A stretch of 29,825 bases of DNA from a virus. Of the stretch, positions 1 through 8,363 are shown piece by piece. Location: the IMG/VR virus record IMGVR_UViG_3300030333_005934, positions 3,651 to 33,475 of that record; one strand, given 5' to 3'. Each line of letters begins with the position of its first letter. Position 1 is the stretch's first letter. A model generated the notes under the pieces. The model made no database searches and was not told the origin of the DNA. It worked only from the letters and a program-made list of their open reading frames with translations. The position numbers were made by a program, and so were the translations under genes.

Positions 1-2
1 TT

Positions 3-257
3 GGCTTAGCTGACGCGGATGAGCGCTCAATACGTGGAATAAGCAAAAGCAAATCAAAATCAGTCGACCACCCAGAGCATTATAACTCTGGAAAGATTGA
101 GGCGATTGAAGTTATTGAAGATTGGAAGTTGGATTTTCACTGCGGCAATGCTCTTAAATACATTGCCAGACACAAACATAAAGGAAAATCCAACGAAGAC
201 ATTGAGAAAGCTATTTGGTATCTGCAAAGATATTTAGAGACTTTGAATGATGAGTAA
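3..257 (+). CDS. DUF3310 family protein (5'-partial)
   Basis: An open frame runs from the window edge to TAA at 255-257 and gives about 84 residues. The start lies outside the window. The visible part holds the DUF3310 pattern: HPEHYNSGKIEAIEVIEDW, then FHCGNALKYIARHKHKGK, then an acidic stretch and KAIWYLQRYLE. DUF3310 is a small phage domain of unknown biochemistry, often described as nucleotide-kinase associated; that link is family lore and not visible here. The stop overlaps the next gene by 11 nt, so the two are probably translated from one message. Family membership is fairly sure; function is not. Confidence 0.8.
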   Translation, partial: GLADADERSIRGISKSKSKSVDHPEHYNSGKIEAIEVIEDWKLDFHCGNALKYIARHKHKGKSNEDIEKAIWYLQRYLETLNDE

Positions 258-720
258 GTGGTTTACGGGCGCTGGAGAGAGCATAGAATTTGATGAGATA
301 GTTGCCATTGTAAAAGACCACGCAAAAGCTGACGGCACAATTTATGTTGGTAGTGATAGTTTCTTACACAAAAGAGAATGTGTTTTTTCATCTGCAATAT
401 GCTTACGCAATGCAGAAGGACAGCACGGTGGAAGATACTTTATAAAACGCAATATCTTCAAGGCAGAGAGATTTAAAACATTAATGGTTAGAATTATGGC
501 AGAGGTTCAGACTTCGATTGATGTTGGAATGGAGTTGTTGCATTTCTGTCCTCAAATAAATATTGAATTGCACCTAGATGTCAGCAGTTCAAATAAAAAT
601 ACAAAAACTAGCAAGTTTTCAGACATGCTAGTTGGATATGCCAAGGGTAATGGCTTTGAGTGTAAAATTAAGCCAGACGCTTTTGTAGCATCATCCATAG
701 CGGACAAGCATTCTAAATAA
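247..720 (+). CDS. YkuK/DUF458-type RNase H-fold protein
   Basis: This 157-residue protein matches the YkuK (DUF458) family, a predicted RNase H-like nuclease group. The first strand carries YVGSDSF with an acidic residue at the usual RNase H position. A later block has ELHLDVSSSN, and the C-terminal block GFECKIKPDAFVASSIADKH contains the last acidic residue and a terminal Asp-Lys-His. Length is normal for the family. The start is the first of two adjacent ATG codons inside the end of the DUF3310 gene; ATG at 250 is equally possible. It lies just upstream of the purine enzyme gene. The nuclease activity is inferred from the fold; no substrate is known to me. Confidence 0.75.
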   Translation: MMSKWFTGAGESIEFDEIVAIVKDHAKADGTIYVGSDSFLHKRECVFSSAICLRNAEGQHGGRYFIKRNIFKAERFKTLMVRIMAEVQTSIDVGMELLHFCPQINIELHLDVSSSNKNTKTSKFSDMLVGYAKGNGFECKIKPDAFVASSIADKHSK

Positions 721-729
721 GGAGAAAAG

Positions 730-1755
730 ATGCAAGAGGGATTATCATACGATGATGTTTTGTTGGTGCCACAATTTAGCGATATTGAAAGCAGGTCGCA
801 GGTTGATATAGGCAGCGATCTAGACGAGAATATACATTTAAAGCTGCCGGTTATTTCAAGTCCGATGGATACGATTACCGAGAGTCGAATGGCTTTATCC
901 ATGGACAAGATGGGTGGCTTAGGAATAATTCATAGATATGATGAAGTTGAAGAACAAGTACGAAAACTGGCATATGCTCTTGCATTGAATTCGGAAATGA
1001 AAGTTGGCGCTGCGATTGGCATGACTGATGATTTCGAAATGCGAGCTATGGCCCTGCGCTCAGTCGGTGCTCAAGTTTTATGTGTTGACGTTGCACACGG
1101 ACACCATTCTGTTATGGAGCGCTGCCTCAAGACTCTTAAAGATCGCTTTGCCGAGTCTGTGCATATCATGGCTGGCAACGTCGCGACCTTGGAAGGTTTT
1201 GATGCTTTAGCCTCTTGGGGCGCTGATTCGATTCGTGTTGGCATAGGTGGAGGATCGATTTGTTCTACTAGATTGGTGACCGGTCATGGCATGCCAACTT
1301 TTCAGAGTCTTTTAGAGATCTCCAAGACTACTTATAGTTCAAAGATTATTGCCGATGGTGGCATAAAAACTACCGGAGATATGATCAAGGCATATGCAGC
1401 TGGTGCAGATTTTGTCATGATCGGATCAATGCTAGCCGGTACCGAGGAGACTCCGGGTGAAACCTTTTCTAGTAACACAGGGAAAAAGTATAAAGTATAC
1501 AGAGGTATGGCCTCAGCAGACGCACAAATCGACTGGAGAGGCAAATCTTCAACGCCAGAAGGAATATCAACTACCGTTCCGTATAAAGGAAGTGTTGAAG
1601 ATATCCTTGAAAACATTGGTGGCGGTATTCGCAGCGGCCTTTCTTATTCAGGTGTACGCAACTTGTCAGAGCTTCGATGTAAAGCAAATTTCCTACGACA
1701 GACAAATTCAAGTCAAGTAGAAAGTAACACACATATTCTGGGGAGGAACAAATGA
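730..1755 (+). CDS. GMP reductase / IMP dehydrogenase family enzyme
   Basis: A 341-residue TIM-barrel enzyme of the IMPDH/GMPR family. The N-terminus has the [10 protein letters not shown] signature. The catalytic loop is [11 protein letters not shown] with Cys178 and Thr180, followed by [12 protein letters not shown] and [13 protein letters not shown] phosphate-binding segments and YRGMAS. There is no CBS (Bateman) domain, and the length matches GMP reductase (about 347 residues). The IMPDH flap Arg-Tyr pair (RYF) is missing; the region reads [12 protein letters not shown] with Glu277 where GMPR has its catalytic Glu. I favour GMP reductase (GMP + NADPH to IMP + NH3), but IMPDH is not excluded. 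A good Shine-Dalgarno (AGGAGA) precedes ATG 730. The stop overlaps the next start by 4 nt (ATGA). Confidence 0.8.
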   Translation: MQEGLSYDDVLLVPQFSDIESRSQVDIGSDLDENIHLKLPVISSPMDTITESRMALSMDKMGGLGIIHRYDEVEEQVRKLAYALALNSEMKVGAAIGMTDDFEMRAMALRSVGAQVLCVDVAHGHHSVMERCLKTLKDRFAESVHIMAGNVATLEGFDALASWGADSIRVGIGGGSICSTRLVTGHGMPTFQSLLEISKTTYSSKIIADGGIKTTGDMIKAYAAGADFVMIGSMLAGTEETPGETFSSNTGKKYKVYRGMASADAQIDWRGKSSTPEGISTTVPYKGSVEDILENIGGGIRSGLSYSGVRNLSELRCKANFLRQTNSSQVESNTHILGRNK

Positions 1756-2093
1756 AAGATCCTACAATTCCAGACCCAAAGACAAGAAAGAAATTCATGT
1801 TCTATGATACTGAAAAGCGACAAGCTGACTTGAGAATACGCTTGCGTCACGATGGTATGAATCAATCTCATTTCTTTCGCGCAATGATAACTGGATACCT
1901 GAACAATGATGAAGATATAATTTCTTATTTAGATCGCTATAAGGGAGAGAATAGTATACAAGGGGTGAACAAAAGATCTGCCTCATCACGACTCCTTAAG
2001 AAAGGGGAGGAGACTAAAAAAGTTTTTGGCTTGAACGAAAATGATATTGAAGATATGTTTGATATTATAGCCCAGGAGCACCCGGATCTATGA
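1752..2093 (+). CDS. putative small DNA-binding protein, RHH-like
   Basis: A 113-residue protein I do not recognise with certainty. Residues 20-50 read like a ribbon-helix-helix unit: a basic strand (RQADLRIRLRHDGMN) followed by two predicted helices (QSHFFRAMITGYL). The middle is basic (KRSASSRLLKKGEETKK) and the C-terminus acidic. Its start overlaps the stop of the purine enzyme gene (ATGA), and its own stop overlaps the sigma-4-like gene the same way, so the three are likely translationally coupled. A role as a small regulator or DNA-binding protein is inference only. Confidence 0.6.
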   Translation: MKDPTIPDPKTRKKFMFYDTEKRQADLRIRLRHDGMNQSHFFRAMITGYLNNDEDIISYLDRYKGENSIQGVNKRSASSRLLKKGEETKKVFGLNENDIEDMFDIIAQEHPDL

Positions 2094-2326
2094 AATGTTT
2101 GGAAACTTGTAGAAAACTAAATGTGTCATGTCCGGTAAAAGAGTGTCGATCTTGGGTTGATTATGACGAAGACAGAAATTGCGTACACGAGACAGTATCA
2201 AAGCACGGGCCTTTGACTTTGAGAGAAACTTCCGAACGTTTGGGGGTTAGTTTTGTGCGAATTAAGCAGATTGAAGAAAAGGCATTAAAAAAACTAGGCA
2301 AAATGATCAAACCAGATACTATTTAG
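2090..2326 (+). CDS. small protein with sigma-70 region 4-like helix-turn-helix
   Basis: A 78-residue protein. The C-terminal half (LTLRETSERLGVSFVRIKQ, then IEEKALKKL) closely follows the region 4.2 helix-turn-helix of sigma-70 factors, including the RIKQIEEKALKKL stretch that in sigma factors contacts the -35 element. The N-terminal half is short and Cys-rich (Cys at 3, 7, 14, 19, 31), which could bind a metal. No region 2 is present, so it cannot be a complete sigma factor. It might be a transcription modulator working with host polymerase at the phage promoters found downstream. That role is a guess; the HTH similarity is directly visible. Confidence 0.65.
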   Translation: MKCLETCRKLNVSCPVKECRSWVDYDEDRNCVHETVSKHGPLTLRETSERLGVSFVRIKQIEEKALKKLGKMIKPDTI

Positions 2327-2406
2327 AATAGTAAAAAATGCATTTGTATCTTTTGCGTACTATTTAATTTAAACTGTAAAACCGTTTTTTAAAAGGAGAA
2401 AGAATT

Positions 2407-2955
2407 ATGAAAAAGCGCTTACTTAAAGAAGAAACCACTCGTAGGTTTATGAAGTTGGCCAATTTACAGCCCTTAAACGAAGATTTCTTCCAAGAAGATG
2501 TCGTTAGTGAGAATGAAGTTCAAGAAGAGGGCATGGGTATGTATGAAGAGGATCCAGAAGTTGGAATGGATGCAGACGCTGATCCCGCTCCAGACATGGA
2601 TATGGCAGACCCAGAAGACGATATGTCTCCAGAAGACGGTGGATGCTCAGATGAAGTTGTCTCTTTAGTTAATGCAGTCGCTGCCGCAATTGAGGACGCA
2701 ACTGGCTGCAACATGACGGTCGCAAACGATGATCCAGGCGAGATGGACATGGATGCGCCCGAGGGTGACGAAGAGCCAATGCTTGAGCAGGAAGATACTC
2801 TAGAGGAAGAGACAGAGGTCACCGAAGAGAATCTCGAAGAAGCGCTAGCTAATGCTGACATCGAATTGGTTGATTCTGGTAAAGAAGAATGGCTGGTTAA
2901 CGAGACTTTGCGCAGAGTCACCAATAGGCTTATTGAAGCCAGCAAAAACAACTAA
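2407..2955 (+). CDS. acidic protein, possible prohead core/scaffold-like
   Basis: A 182-residue, very acidic protein with a basic N-terminal leader (MKKRLLKEETTRRFMKLAN). The middle is low-complexity and rich in Asp, Glu, Met and Pro, interrupted by a short uncharged helix (VVSLVNAVAAAIEDATG). The C-terminus returns to a predicted helix with positive charges. Such composition recalls phage prohead core or scaffold proteins, and a ClpP-like protease lies 450 nt downstream, the kind of partner a scaffold might have. No capsid gene is in the window, so this is only a suggestion. A strong SD (AAAAGGAG) precedes ATG 2407, and a clear hairpin terminator follows the stop. Confidence 0.6.
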   Translation: MKKRLLKEETTRRFMKLANLQPLNEDFFQEDVVSENEVQEEGMGMYEEDPEVGMDADADPAPDMDMADPEDDMSPEDGGCSDEVVSLVNAVAAAIEDATGCNMTVANDDPGEMDMDAPEGDEEPMLEQEDTLEEETEVTEENLEEALANADIELVDSGKEEWLVNETLRRVTNRLIEASKNN

Positions 2956-2985
2956 TTGAATATTCTTTTAGTTAACTGAAACTTG

Positions 2986-3015
2986 AAAGCCTGTTAGAAT
3001 TCTAACAGGCTTTTT
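2986..3015 (+). terminator. rho-independent terminator
   Basis: A perfect 28-nt palindrome at 2986-3013 (AAAGCCTGTTAGAA and its complement) folds into a strong hairpin ending in a run of T. It sits 31 nt after the acidic protein gene and just before the next start, so it probably ends the upstream transcript. Confidence 0.85.
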
Positions 3016-3029
3016 ATTTGGAGTTGTAG

Positions 3030-3416
3030 ATGGAGTCAATGGATTTTACAATGTTGCAAGCGGTTTTTTGGTACGCAATGGGAATTATCTCTTATAAAAT
3101 TGTGGCCAAGGCACTTAATATTACCATGGCTGCAACTATATTTAATGAAGCGCTGCTTTCATCATTGTCGCTTCTTAAAAATGCTAGTGATAATTACGAT
3201 TTAGTTAGCCAGCAAAGCTTTGACAAGCTGTCGGAACTTGATGAAGAGAAAGCCAAGGAACAAATAGAAAAAGACAAGCAGGCGTTACAATTTTGGCAGA
3301 GGCTAGTTGTCTTGAATATAAGAAACCTAACTCCCACAAGATTAAGGTCAATCACGACATTTAAAGATTGGCAAGGTGCGATGAAACACTTGAAAAAAGG
3401 AATAAAAAATGTTTAA
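3030..3416 (+). CDS. hypothetical protein with N-terminal hydrophobic segment
   Basis: A 128-residue protein I do not recognise. Residues 9-48 are largely hydrophobic and could form one or two membrane passes (MLQAVFWYAMGIISYKIV, then ITMAATIFNEALLSSLSLL). The rest is a charged, helical, probably coiled-coil region (KLSELDEEKAKEQIEKDKQA). ATG 3030 is used here; ATG 3039 is possible. Its end overlaps the start of the ClpP-like gene by 8 nt, which suggests coupled translation with the protease. A membrane or capsid-vertex role would be guesswork. Confidence 0.6.
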   Translation: MESMDFTMLQAVFWYAMGIISYKIVAKALNITMAATIFNEALLSSLSLLKNASDNYDLVSQQSFDKLSELDEEKAKEQIEKDKQALQFWQRLVVLNIRNLTPTRLRSITTFKDWQGAMKHLKKGIKNV

Positions 3417-4071
3417 CGTTAGCAAAAAGAAAGAAAAGAAAGAAGAAAAAGATGAAACAAAAGAAGAGTTTGAGGCTATTAGCTTGTCTGATTTAAGTTC
3501 TGTGTTATCCGATACTCCAAAGCTAAGAATACTAGGAATATATGGAGATATCAACGAAGAAAGATGCTCAGAAGCAATTTATACTCTCAAGTATTTGAAA
3601 GAATCAGGCTTAATGGTGGCTCAACTAAGCAGCACAGAGGAAGAGGAAGTCGCACCCGAGCCAATTGAATTTTGTATCTCGACATATGGTGGCGCCGCCA
3701 TGGATATGTTTGCTGTTTATGATACCATGAGAGAAATTCGCAACGTTGTGCCGATACACACCGTAGGCATGGGAAAGGTTATGTCTGCTGGCGTGCTTCT
3801 ATTAGCAGCCGGCACCAAGGGTCAAAGAAAGATTGGTAAAAACTGTAGAGTGATGATCCATGGTGTGATATCGGGCCAGCACGGCCACCTGCACGACGTT
3901 GAAAATGAATTTGAAGAGGCGAAGATAACTCAGAAGCAATATGTCAAGGCCTTGGCTGCTGAAACAAACATGACCGAAGCACACCTACGAAAACTAATAC
4001 AAAGAAAGACGAATGTATATATTGACGCAGAAGAAGCTGTTGAGCTAGGCATCGCTGATATAATCTACTAG
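3409..4071 (+). CDS. clpP: ClpP-like serine protease (S14 family)
   Basis: A 220-residue protein with the ClpP fold. After a Lys/Glu-rich N-terminal tail (residues 1-25), it shows ISTYGGAAMDMFAVYD, matching the ClpP oxyanion region. It then has GKVMSAGVLLLAAG with Ser126 at the nucleophile position, and CRVMIHG with His151. The C-terminal block NVYIDAEEAVELGIAD aligns with the end of ClpP; Asn202 lies where ClpP has the catalytic Asp. The protease may therefore be altered, or the third residue may be supplied elsewhere. In phages, such proteins can act as capsid-maturation proteases; the acidic protein gene upstream fits that idea, but no capsid gene is here. Host ClpP mimicry is the alternative. 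Confidence 0.8.
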   Translation: MFNVSKKKEKKEEKDETKEEFEAISLSDLSSVLSDTPKLRILGIYGDINEERCSEAIYTLKYLKESGLMVAQLSSTEEEEVAPEPIEFCISTYGGAAMDMFAVYDTMREIRNVVPIHTVGMGKVMSAGVLLLAAGTKGQRKIGKNCRVMIHGVISGQHGHLHDVENEFEEAKITQKQYVKALAAETNMTEAHLRKLIQRKTNVYIDAEEAVELGIADIIY

Positions 4072-4081
4072 AGGACAAAGC

Positions 4082-4951
4082 ATGGGCTGGATAATTAATC
4101 GATACAACAAGAGATCTGCCAAGAGGCTTGGCTGGGATCCTTCATGGCTGGGTGTTGAGAAATTCAACACTGAGCTTGAAAGAGAAGTGCGCAAGTTTCA
4201 ACTTGAGCATGACCTTAAGGTTGACGGGATGGTGGGCACTAATACTTTCAGGCGCATGCAGCTCCACCGCGAATCTGAACTGGATTCTCTTGAAGGGCTT
4301 AGTAATTTGATGATCAACGGAAAACTGGTCCCGATCGCTTGGCCTAAAGTAAAAAGAGATATGCTTCCCTCGAAGTGTTACAAAACTTATAGAAAACAAA
4401 GAAAGCCACATGTAATCGTAACGCATTGGGATGTTTGCACTTCAGCTGATTCTTGCAAGAGAGTCTTGGAGAAGAGAGGCATCTCTACACATTTTGTAAT
4501 CGATAACGATGGAACAATTGTTCAGCTAGTTGACACCAATAATATTGCTTGGCACGCTAAGGGTTCAAACAACAATTCGATTGGTATTGATATTTCTAAT
4601 GCCTACTATGTTAAGTACGGCTCACGCTATAAGAGAATGGGCCTGGAAGAGCGCCCAGTTTTATCAGACAGCAAGGTTCACGGTCGAACTTTAAAGCCGC
4701 ATTTGGGCTATTATCCTGCGCAATTAGAGGCTTATAAAGTATTGATTGACTTTTTGAATAAGTGCCTGGATATTCCTTTAGAGTATCCCAAGAATGAAGA
4801 TGGAAGTCTGTGTACTGGTGTTTTTCCTGACGCCGTTAAAGGAAGATTCAAAGGAGTAATCAACCACTATAATCTAACCAGAAACAAAATTGATACTGCT
4901 GGTCTGAAAGTCGATGAAATTATTGAATCTATTAAGAAGGAAAGGAGCTAA
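4082..4951 (+). CDS. endolysin: peptidoglycan-binding domain plus N-acetylmuramoyl-L-alanine amidase
   Basis: A 289-residue lysis enzyme. Residues 30-62 form a PG_binding_1 unit (VRKFQLEHDLKVDGMVGTNT). Residues 108-275 form an Amidase_2 domain, which cleaves the bond between muramic acid and L-alanine. His115 (VTHWD), His262 (INHYN) and Asp271 (KIDTAG) fit the zinc ligands, and AWHAKGSNNNSIGIDISNA is the family core. The domain order (binding domain first) is common in endolysins of Gram-negative phages. There is no signal peptide, so it would need a holin or other export; none is obvious nearby. The SD is GAGGA before ATG 4082. Confidence 0.88.
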   Translation: MGWIINRYNKRSAKRLGWDPSWLGVEKFNTELEREVRKFQLEHDLKVDGMVGTNTFRRMQLHRESELDSLEGLSNLMINGKLVPIAWPKVKRDMLPSKCYKTYRKQRKPHVIVTHWDVCTSADSCKRVLEKRGISTHFVIDNDGTIVQLVDTNNIAWHAKGSNNNSIGIDISNAYYVKYGSRYKRMGLEERPVLSDSKVHGRTLKPHLGYYPAQLEAYKVLIDFLNKCLDIPLEYPKNEDGSLCTGVFPDAVKGRFKGVINHYNLTRNKIDTAGLKVDEIIESIKKERS

Positions 4952-4959
4952 TTATAGTT

Positions 4960-6465
4960 ATGAATTCAGAAAAAGAAATGCTAGATAACAAAACTACCCC
5001 AAAATTAAATTTTGATTCTTTAATACAAATAATTGAAGAACAAATGTCAGTGTTTAATCTTTTGACCGAAGATGAGACCGCTACTATTGATTATTCTAAC
5101 GTTAACATATCGTTGCCAACAATCAAAATTACAGAAGACTGGGGCAAGATGAATTCCAAAGACCGCGCAATCATCGAAGGGTTCACTAAGCGTATCGGCG
5201 GAACTTCTTTAGAAGAAAAAATAGCTAGTATTAATAGTATTATAGCAGAAAAGAAAGAGGCTGCAAGTATTTCTGAAATCCTCTCTAGCATGGTCGTTTG
5301 TGAAATACTTTCTTCAATCATTAGAGAGTTTACAGAATCAGCTGGTGGTTTTATTTTTGAGGGCTTTCTTGCTGGATTGTTTGGTGGCGAATCTGTGCAG
5401 ATCACAGGACCAGAAGATATTGGCTCGGGTGCTTCAGGAAAACCAATTACGGATGTGATTTTAAATGACAAGCATTACTCTCTTAAGCTTTTAGGCCAAA
5501 CAACAGGTGTCAAGGGATCCTTTAGAAACATGGTTGAACATTTTGCTGACTATGACCATGTTATTTATCTAGATGCCCGCCGGATTAATCAAGACCAAGG
5601 CCTTGAATTTGGCGAGTTCTTAATCACCCTGCAGAACTTTTTGGATGTTTTCGTAACGCCGTTCTTAAGAGAGGTGACAACGAGAGGAGTAGAAATAGAG
5701 ACAGCCACAGGTCTCAAACAGTTTCTTCAAAAATTAGATTCAGAAGGCAAGCCGGTTAAATTTATTAAGTTTAGTAAAGTCGGCTTTGTCCCCGGCCAAC
5801 GCGCTGGCGAATTTAAATTCTCACCGTCTGCTCCATCGAGGTTAAACGAGGTTGGTGTTCGCGGCGAAGATCTCAACAAAATCTTAAATAGAGTTATGCA
5901 GACGCCAGATGAAGATCTGCAGGAGTTCGCTCCATTTGTTATTAATCATGCTGATAGAAGATTCGAGGGCACAAAAGCGCAGAAGCTATTTGGTTCGATA
6001 GCCGTTGTTGACATCTTAAAAAGAAATATTGAATCTGGTGACAAAGACGCAATTATTGATTCTCTGAGACAGACAGCTGGCTACCAAGGCAAAGAGCAGT
6101 TTGAGTTTACAAGAGATCAGGCCGAAGAGATCCGTGGCTTTCGCTCCCTTGGAACCTTGATGATTGGCGAGCAATACATGAAGCAAACCTGGGCAGCATA
6201 TGCCGATCTCTTGAAAGAAACTATCGGCCCTGTTTATGCAACACTTCAGACTTTTACTGGAAACGTAAATAATTATTTCTTAGCTACAACGGAAGAAGGG
6301 CAGAATAGAAAACAATTTGCTTTAGATGCAATTCAAGACGCAGAAAAGCTGCAGCAAGCAACCTCAAACGCTGTACAAGCAATTGATGGCGGTGCATCTG
6401 GAGGAGAAACGTATATGGATTATTCAGTTTCCCCTCCGACGCTTCGTAAAGGTTCTGGTTCATAA
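4960..6465 (+). CDS. large protein of unknown function, possible PD-(D/E)XK-like core
   Basis: A 501-residue protein I do not recognise by name. The best-conserved-looking stretch is residues 130-215: FEGFLAGLFGGE, then GSGASGKPITDVILNDKHY and SLKLLG, followed by KGSFRNMVEHF and YLDARRI. Glu134, Asp165 and Ser174-x-Lys176 are spaced like a variant PD-(D/E)XK nuclease core, with Ser in place of the usual acidic residue. The C-terminal 150 residues are predicted mostly helical. It lies directly after the endolysin with a strong SD (AAAGGAG) 12 nt from the start. A virion structural protein is as likely as a nuclease. Confidence 0.7.
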   Translation: MNSEKEMLDNKTTPKLNFDSLIQIIEEQMSVFNLLTEDETATIDYSNVNISLPTIKITEDWGKMNSKDRAIIEGFTKRIGGTSLEEKIASINSIIAEKKEAASISEILSSMVVCEILSSIIREFTESAGGFIFEGFLAGLFGGESVQITGPEDIGSGASGKPITDVILNDKHYSLKLLGQTTGVKGSFRNMVEHFADYDHVIYLDARRINQDQGLEFGEFLITLQNFLDVFVTPFLREVTTRGVEIETATGLKQFLQKLDSEGKPVKFIKFSKVGFVPGQRAGEFKFSPSAPSRLNEVGVRGEDLNKILNRVMQTPDEDLQEFAPFVINHADRRFEGTKAQKLFGSIAVVDILKRNIESGDKDAIIDSLRQTAGYQGKEQFEFTRDQAEEIRGFRSLGTLMIGEQYMKQTWAAYADLLKETIGPVYATLQTFTGNVNNYFLATTEEGQNRKQFALDAIQDAEKLQQATSNAVQAIDGGASGGETYMDYSVSPPTLRKGSGS

Positions 6466-6477
6466 TAAATTAATTAA

Positions 6478-6506
6478 TTGACTTAAATAGTTATCGTTCT
6501 TATACT
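6478..6506 (+). promoter_or_regulatory. promoter of the groEL cluster
   Basis: The -35 is TTGACT (6478-6483) and the -10 is TATACT (6501-6506), with a 17-nt spacer ending in CGTTCT. It is the best sigma-70-like site in the window and the only member of the promoter family with a spacer of 17 rather than 16. The groEL start lies 38 nt downstream. Confidence 0.85.
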
Positions 6507-6543
6507 AATATGTGTAAGAATTAGAATACAGAAGCGAGGTCAT

Positions 6544-8109
6544 ATGTCTAAAAACTACCAGAACGGCAAAGATTTGCAGGTTCGTATAATCGATGGAGTA
6601 AATAAGCTAGCAGATAATGTAGCTTCTACCTTGGGACCTAAAGGTCGAAACGTTATACTGCATAGAAAAAATAATCCACCAATCATTACAAAAGATGGTG
6701 TGACTGTAGCTAATTTTGTGGAGCTTGAAGATTCTTTTGAGAATGTTGGCGCGCAAATAATCAAACAAGCTGCAGCGCAAACAAATTCCAAGGCCGGTGA
6801 TGGTACAACCACGTCAACTGTACTAGCCCGAGCAATCCTTAATAACGCACAGAAATACCTAGCTGCAGGGGCTTCCCCGGTTGAACTTAAGCGAGGTATG
6901 GATAAAGCCGTAGAGTCGCTTCTAGAGCGTCTAGAGGGCATGTCACACCCCTTGTCTTCTACTGAAGACATAGAGCATGTGGCCACCATTTCTGCCAATG
7001 GAGATCAATCGATTGGAAAGATGATTGCCATGGCCGTCGATCAAGCTGGCAAAGATGGTTCAATTACTATTCAAGACGGCAAATCAATGGAGACTTCTGT
7101 CGATATTACAGAAGGATTTAGATTTGACTCTGGCTATTTTGCCTCTGCATTTATAACAAACGAAAGAAAGGCTGCTGTAGAGTACGATGATGCCTTGCTA
7201 TTGGTCACCAATCACAAGATAGAATTGGTTGAAGATATTTTGCCTGTTCTAGAATTCGTCTCACGAGAAGGACGTCCCTTGATTATTGTTGCCGAGGAGG
7301 TCGAGGGCCAAGCACTCGCCGCATTAATTATGAACACTGTGCGAGGCACAATGAAGATCGCAGCTGTCAAGGCCCCGCGTTATGGCCAAGAGCGCAAGAA
7401 GATAATGGAAGACTTGTCTATTTCTTGTGGCGCAACTTTTATTGGTCGGGATTCGGGAATTAAGCTGCAAGATGTGAAGTTAGAGAATCTTGGACGATGT
7501 AAAAAGATAGAGGTGCTAAAAAACTTTACCACTTTGATCAGTGGTAATTGTGATTGGCAACAAATTGACAAGAGAATTGAATCTTTAAAAGAAGAAATAA
7601 AACAAACTGAAGATTCAGAGGAGTGCTTCAGGATTCAAGAAAGAATCTCACGACTTGCTAGCGGGGTAGCGGTCATAAGGGTTGGTGCTCCGACAGAGAT
7701 TGAAATGATAGAGAAGAAGCATCGGATCGAGGATGCCTTGGAAGCTGTCAAGTCAGCCCGCGAAGGCGGTATTGTTTCCGGTGGAGGCTCTGCTTTGGTT
7801 CGCTGCATGGACTTCGAGGTCGACACAGAAAACGAAGACCAGAGGCTTGGAACAGAAATTGTGCGTAAATCTTTAAGCGCTCCCCTTCGACAGATGGCCA
7901 GCAATGCAGGATTGAGCCCGGACCTAATAGTAGATACAGTTAGCAAGTCGCCAGAAGGCGAAGGCTGGGATTTTAACTCTGATGCACTGGTGCCTATGTT
8001 AAGCGTGGGTATCATTGATCCTGTTAAGGTAACTTCTACTGCTCTGATTAACGCAGTTTCGGTGGCCTCTACCTTAATAACAACTAACTATGCGATCGTT
8101 GAAGTATGA
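6544..8109 (+). CDS. groEL: GroEL-like chaperonin
   Basis: A 521-residue group I chaperonin subunit that would fold phage or host proteins in an ATP-driven ring. The equatorial ATP site is clear: TLGPKGRNV, DGVTVA (Asp51), AGDGTTTSTVLA (Asp86) and RIEDAL (Asp397, the hydrolysis Asp). The apical domain has VEGQALAALIMN and the hydrophobic helices expected. It is about 27 residues shorter than bacterial GroEL and lacks the Gly-Gly-Met C-terminal tail, ending TNYAIVEV. No obvious groES is present; the next gene overlaps by 4 nt (ATGA). It could work with host GroES or a diverged partner. The promoter is visible directly upstream. Confidence 0.95.
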   Translation: MSKNYQNGKDLQVRIIDGVNKLADNVASTLGPKGRNVILHRKNNPPIITKDGVTVANFVELEDSFENVGAQIIKQAAAQTNSKAGDGTTTSTVLARAILNNAQKYLAAGASPVELKRGMDKAVESLLERLEGMSHPLSSTEDIEHVATISANGDQSIGKMIAMAVDQAGKDGSITIQDGKSMETSVDITEGFRFDSGYFASAFITNERKAAVEYDDALLLVTNHKIELVEDILPVLEFVSREGRPLIIVAEEVEGQALAALIMNTVRGTMKIAAVKAPRYGQERKKIMEDLSISCGATFIGRDSGIKLQDVKLENLGRCKKIEVLKNFTTLISGNCDWQQIDKRIESLKEEIKQTEDSEECFRIQERISRLASGVAVIRVGAPTEIEMIEKKHRIEDALEAVKSAREGGIVSGGGSALVRCMDFEVDTENEDQRLGTEIVRKSLSAPLRQMASNAGLSPDLIVDTVSKSPEGEGWDFNSDALVPMLSVGIIDPVKVTSTALINAVSVASTLITTNYAIVEV

Positions 8110-8363
8110 AGGGTGAAATAAAAATAGGACAACTTATTTATATACCTTCGAGTGTTAGTTTGCTTAAGTTTGCACGCTCTCATGACAAGAAAAATTCAAT
8201 TGAATCAATCCCAGAAAAGTATTTTACCATCAAAGAGCCCTTGAATTTACTTGTTACTGAAGTAGAGAATACGCATCCACGAAGGCTTTTGGGTGTACAT
8301 TATCTAGGTGAAACTTGGTATGTAAACCAAAAAGATGTATATGGCTTGCAGGCAGAGATTTGA
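8106..8363 (+). CDS. small SH3-like protein coupled to groEL
   Basis: An 85-residue protein translated from the groEL stop (ATGA overlap). It begins with IKIGQLIYIPSSVSL and ends with LGETWYVNQKDVYGL, a beta-rich pattern like the small SH3/KOW-type proteins in the arrays at 16.7 and 28.1 kb, but with no close identity. GroES is about the same size, and a phage co-chaperonin could be highly diverged, yet I see no GroES mobile-loop or signature residues. I leave it as unknown, with SH3-like fold inferred. Confidence 0.65.
   Translation: MKGEIKIGQLIYIPSSVSLLKFARSHDKKNSIESIPEKYFTIKEPLNLLVTEVENTHPRRLLGVHYLGETWYVNQKDVYGLQAEI

Noticed and set aside
730-1755. Plain assignment as IMP dehydrogenase
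   Set aside because: The CBS domain and the Arg-Tyr flap pair are absent and the length fits GMP reductase, so I kept a family-level call leaning to GMPR.
6555-6998. Reverse-strand ORF in groEL
   Set aside because: It is a shadow of a clear chaperonin gene, with no family match.
8106-8363. GroES
   Set aside because: Position and size fit, but no GroES signature or mobile loop can be seen; the pattern is closer to SH3-like proteins.
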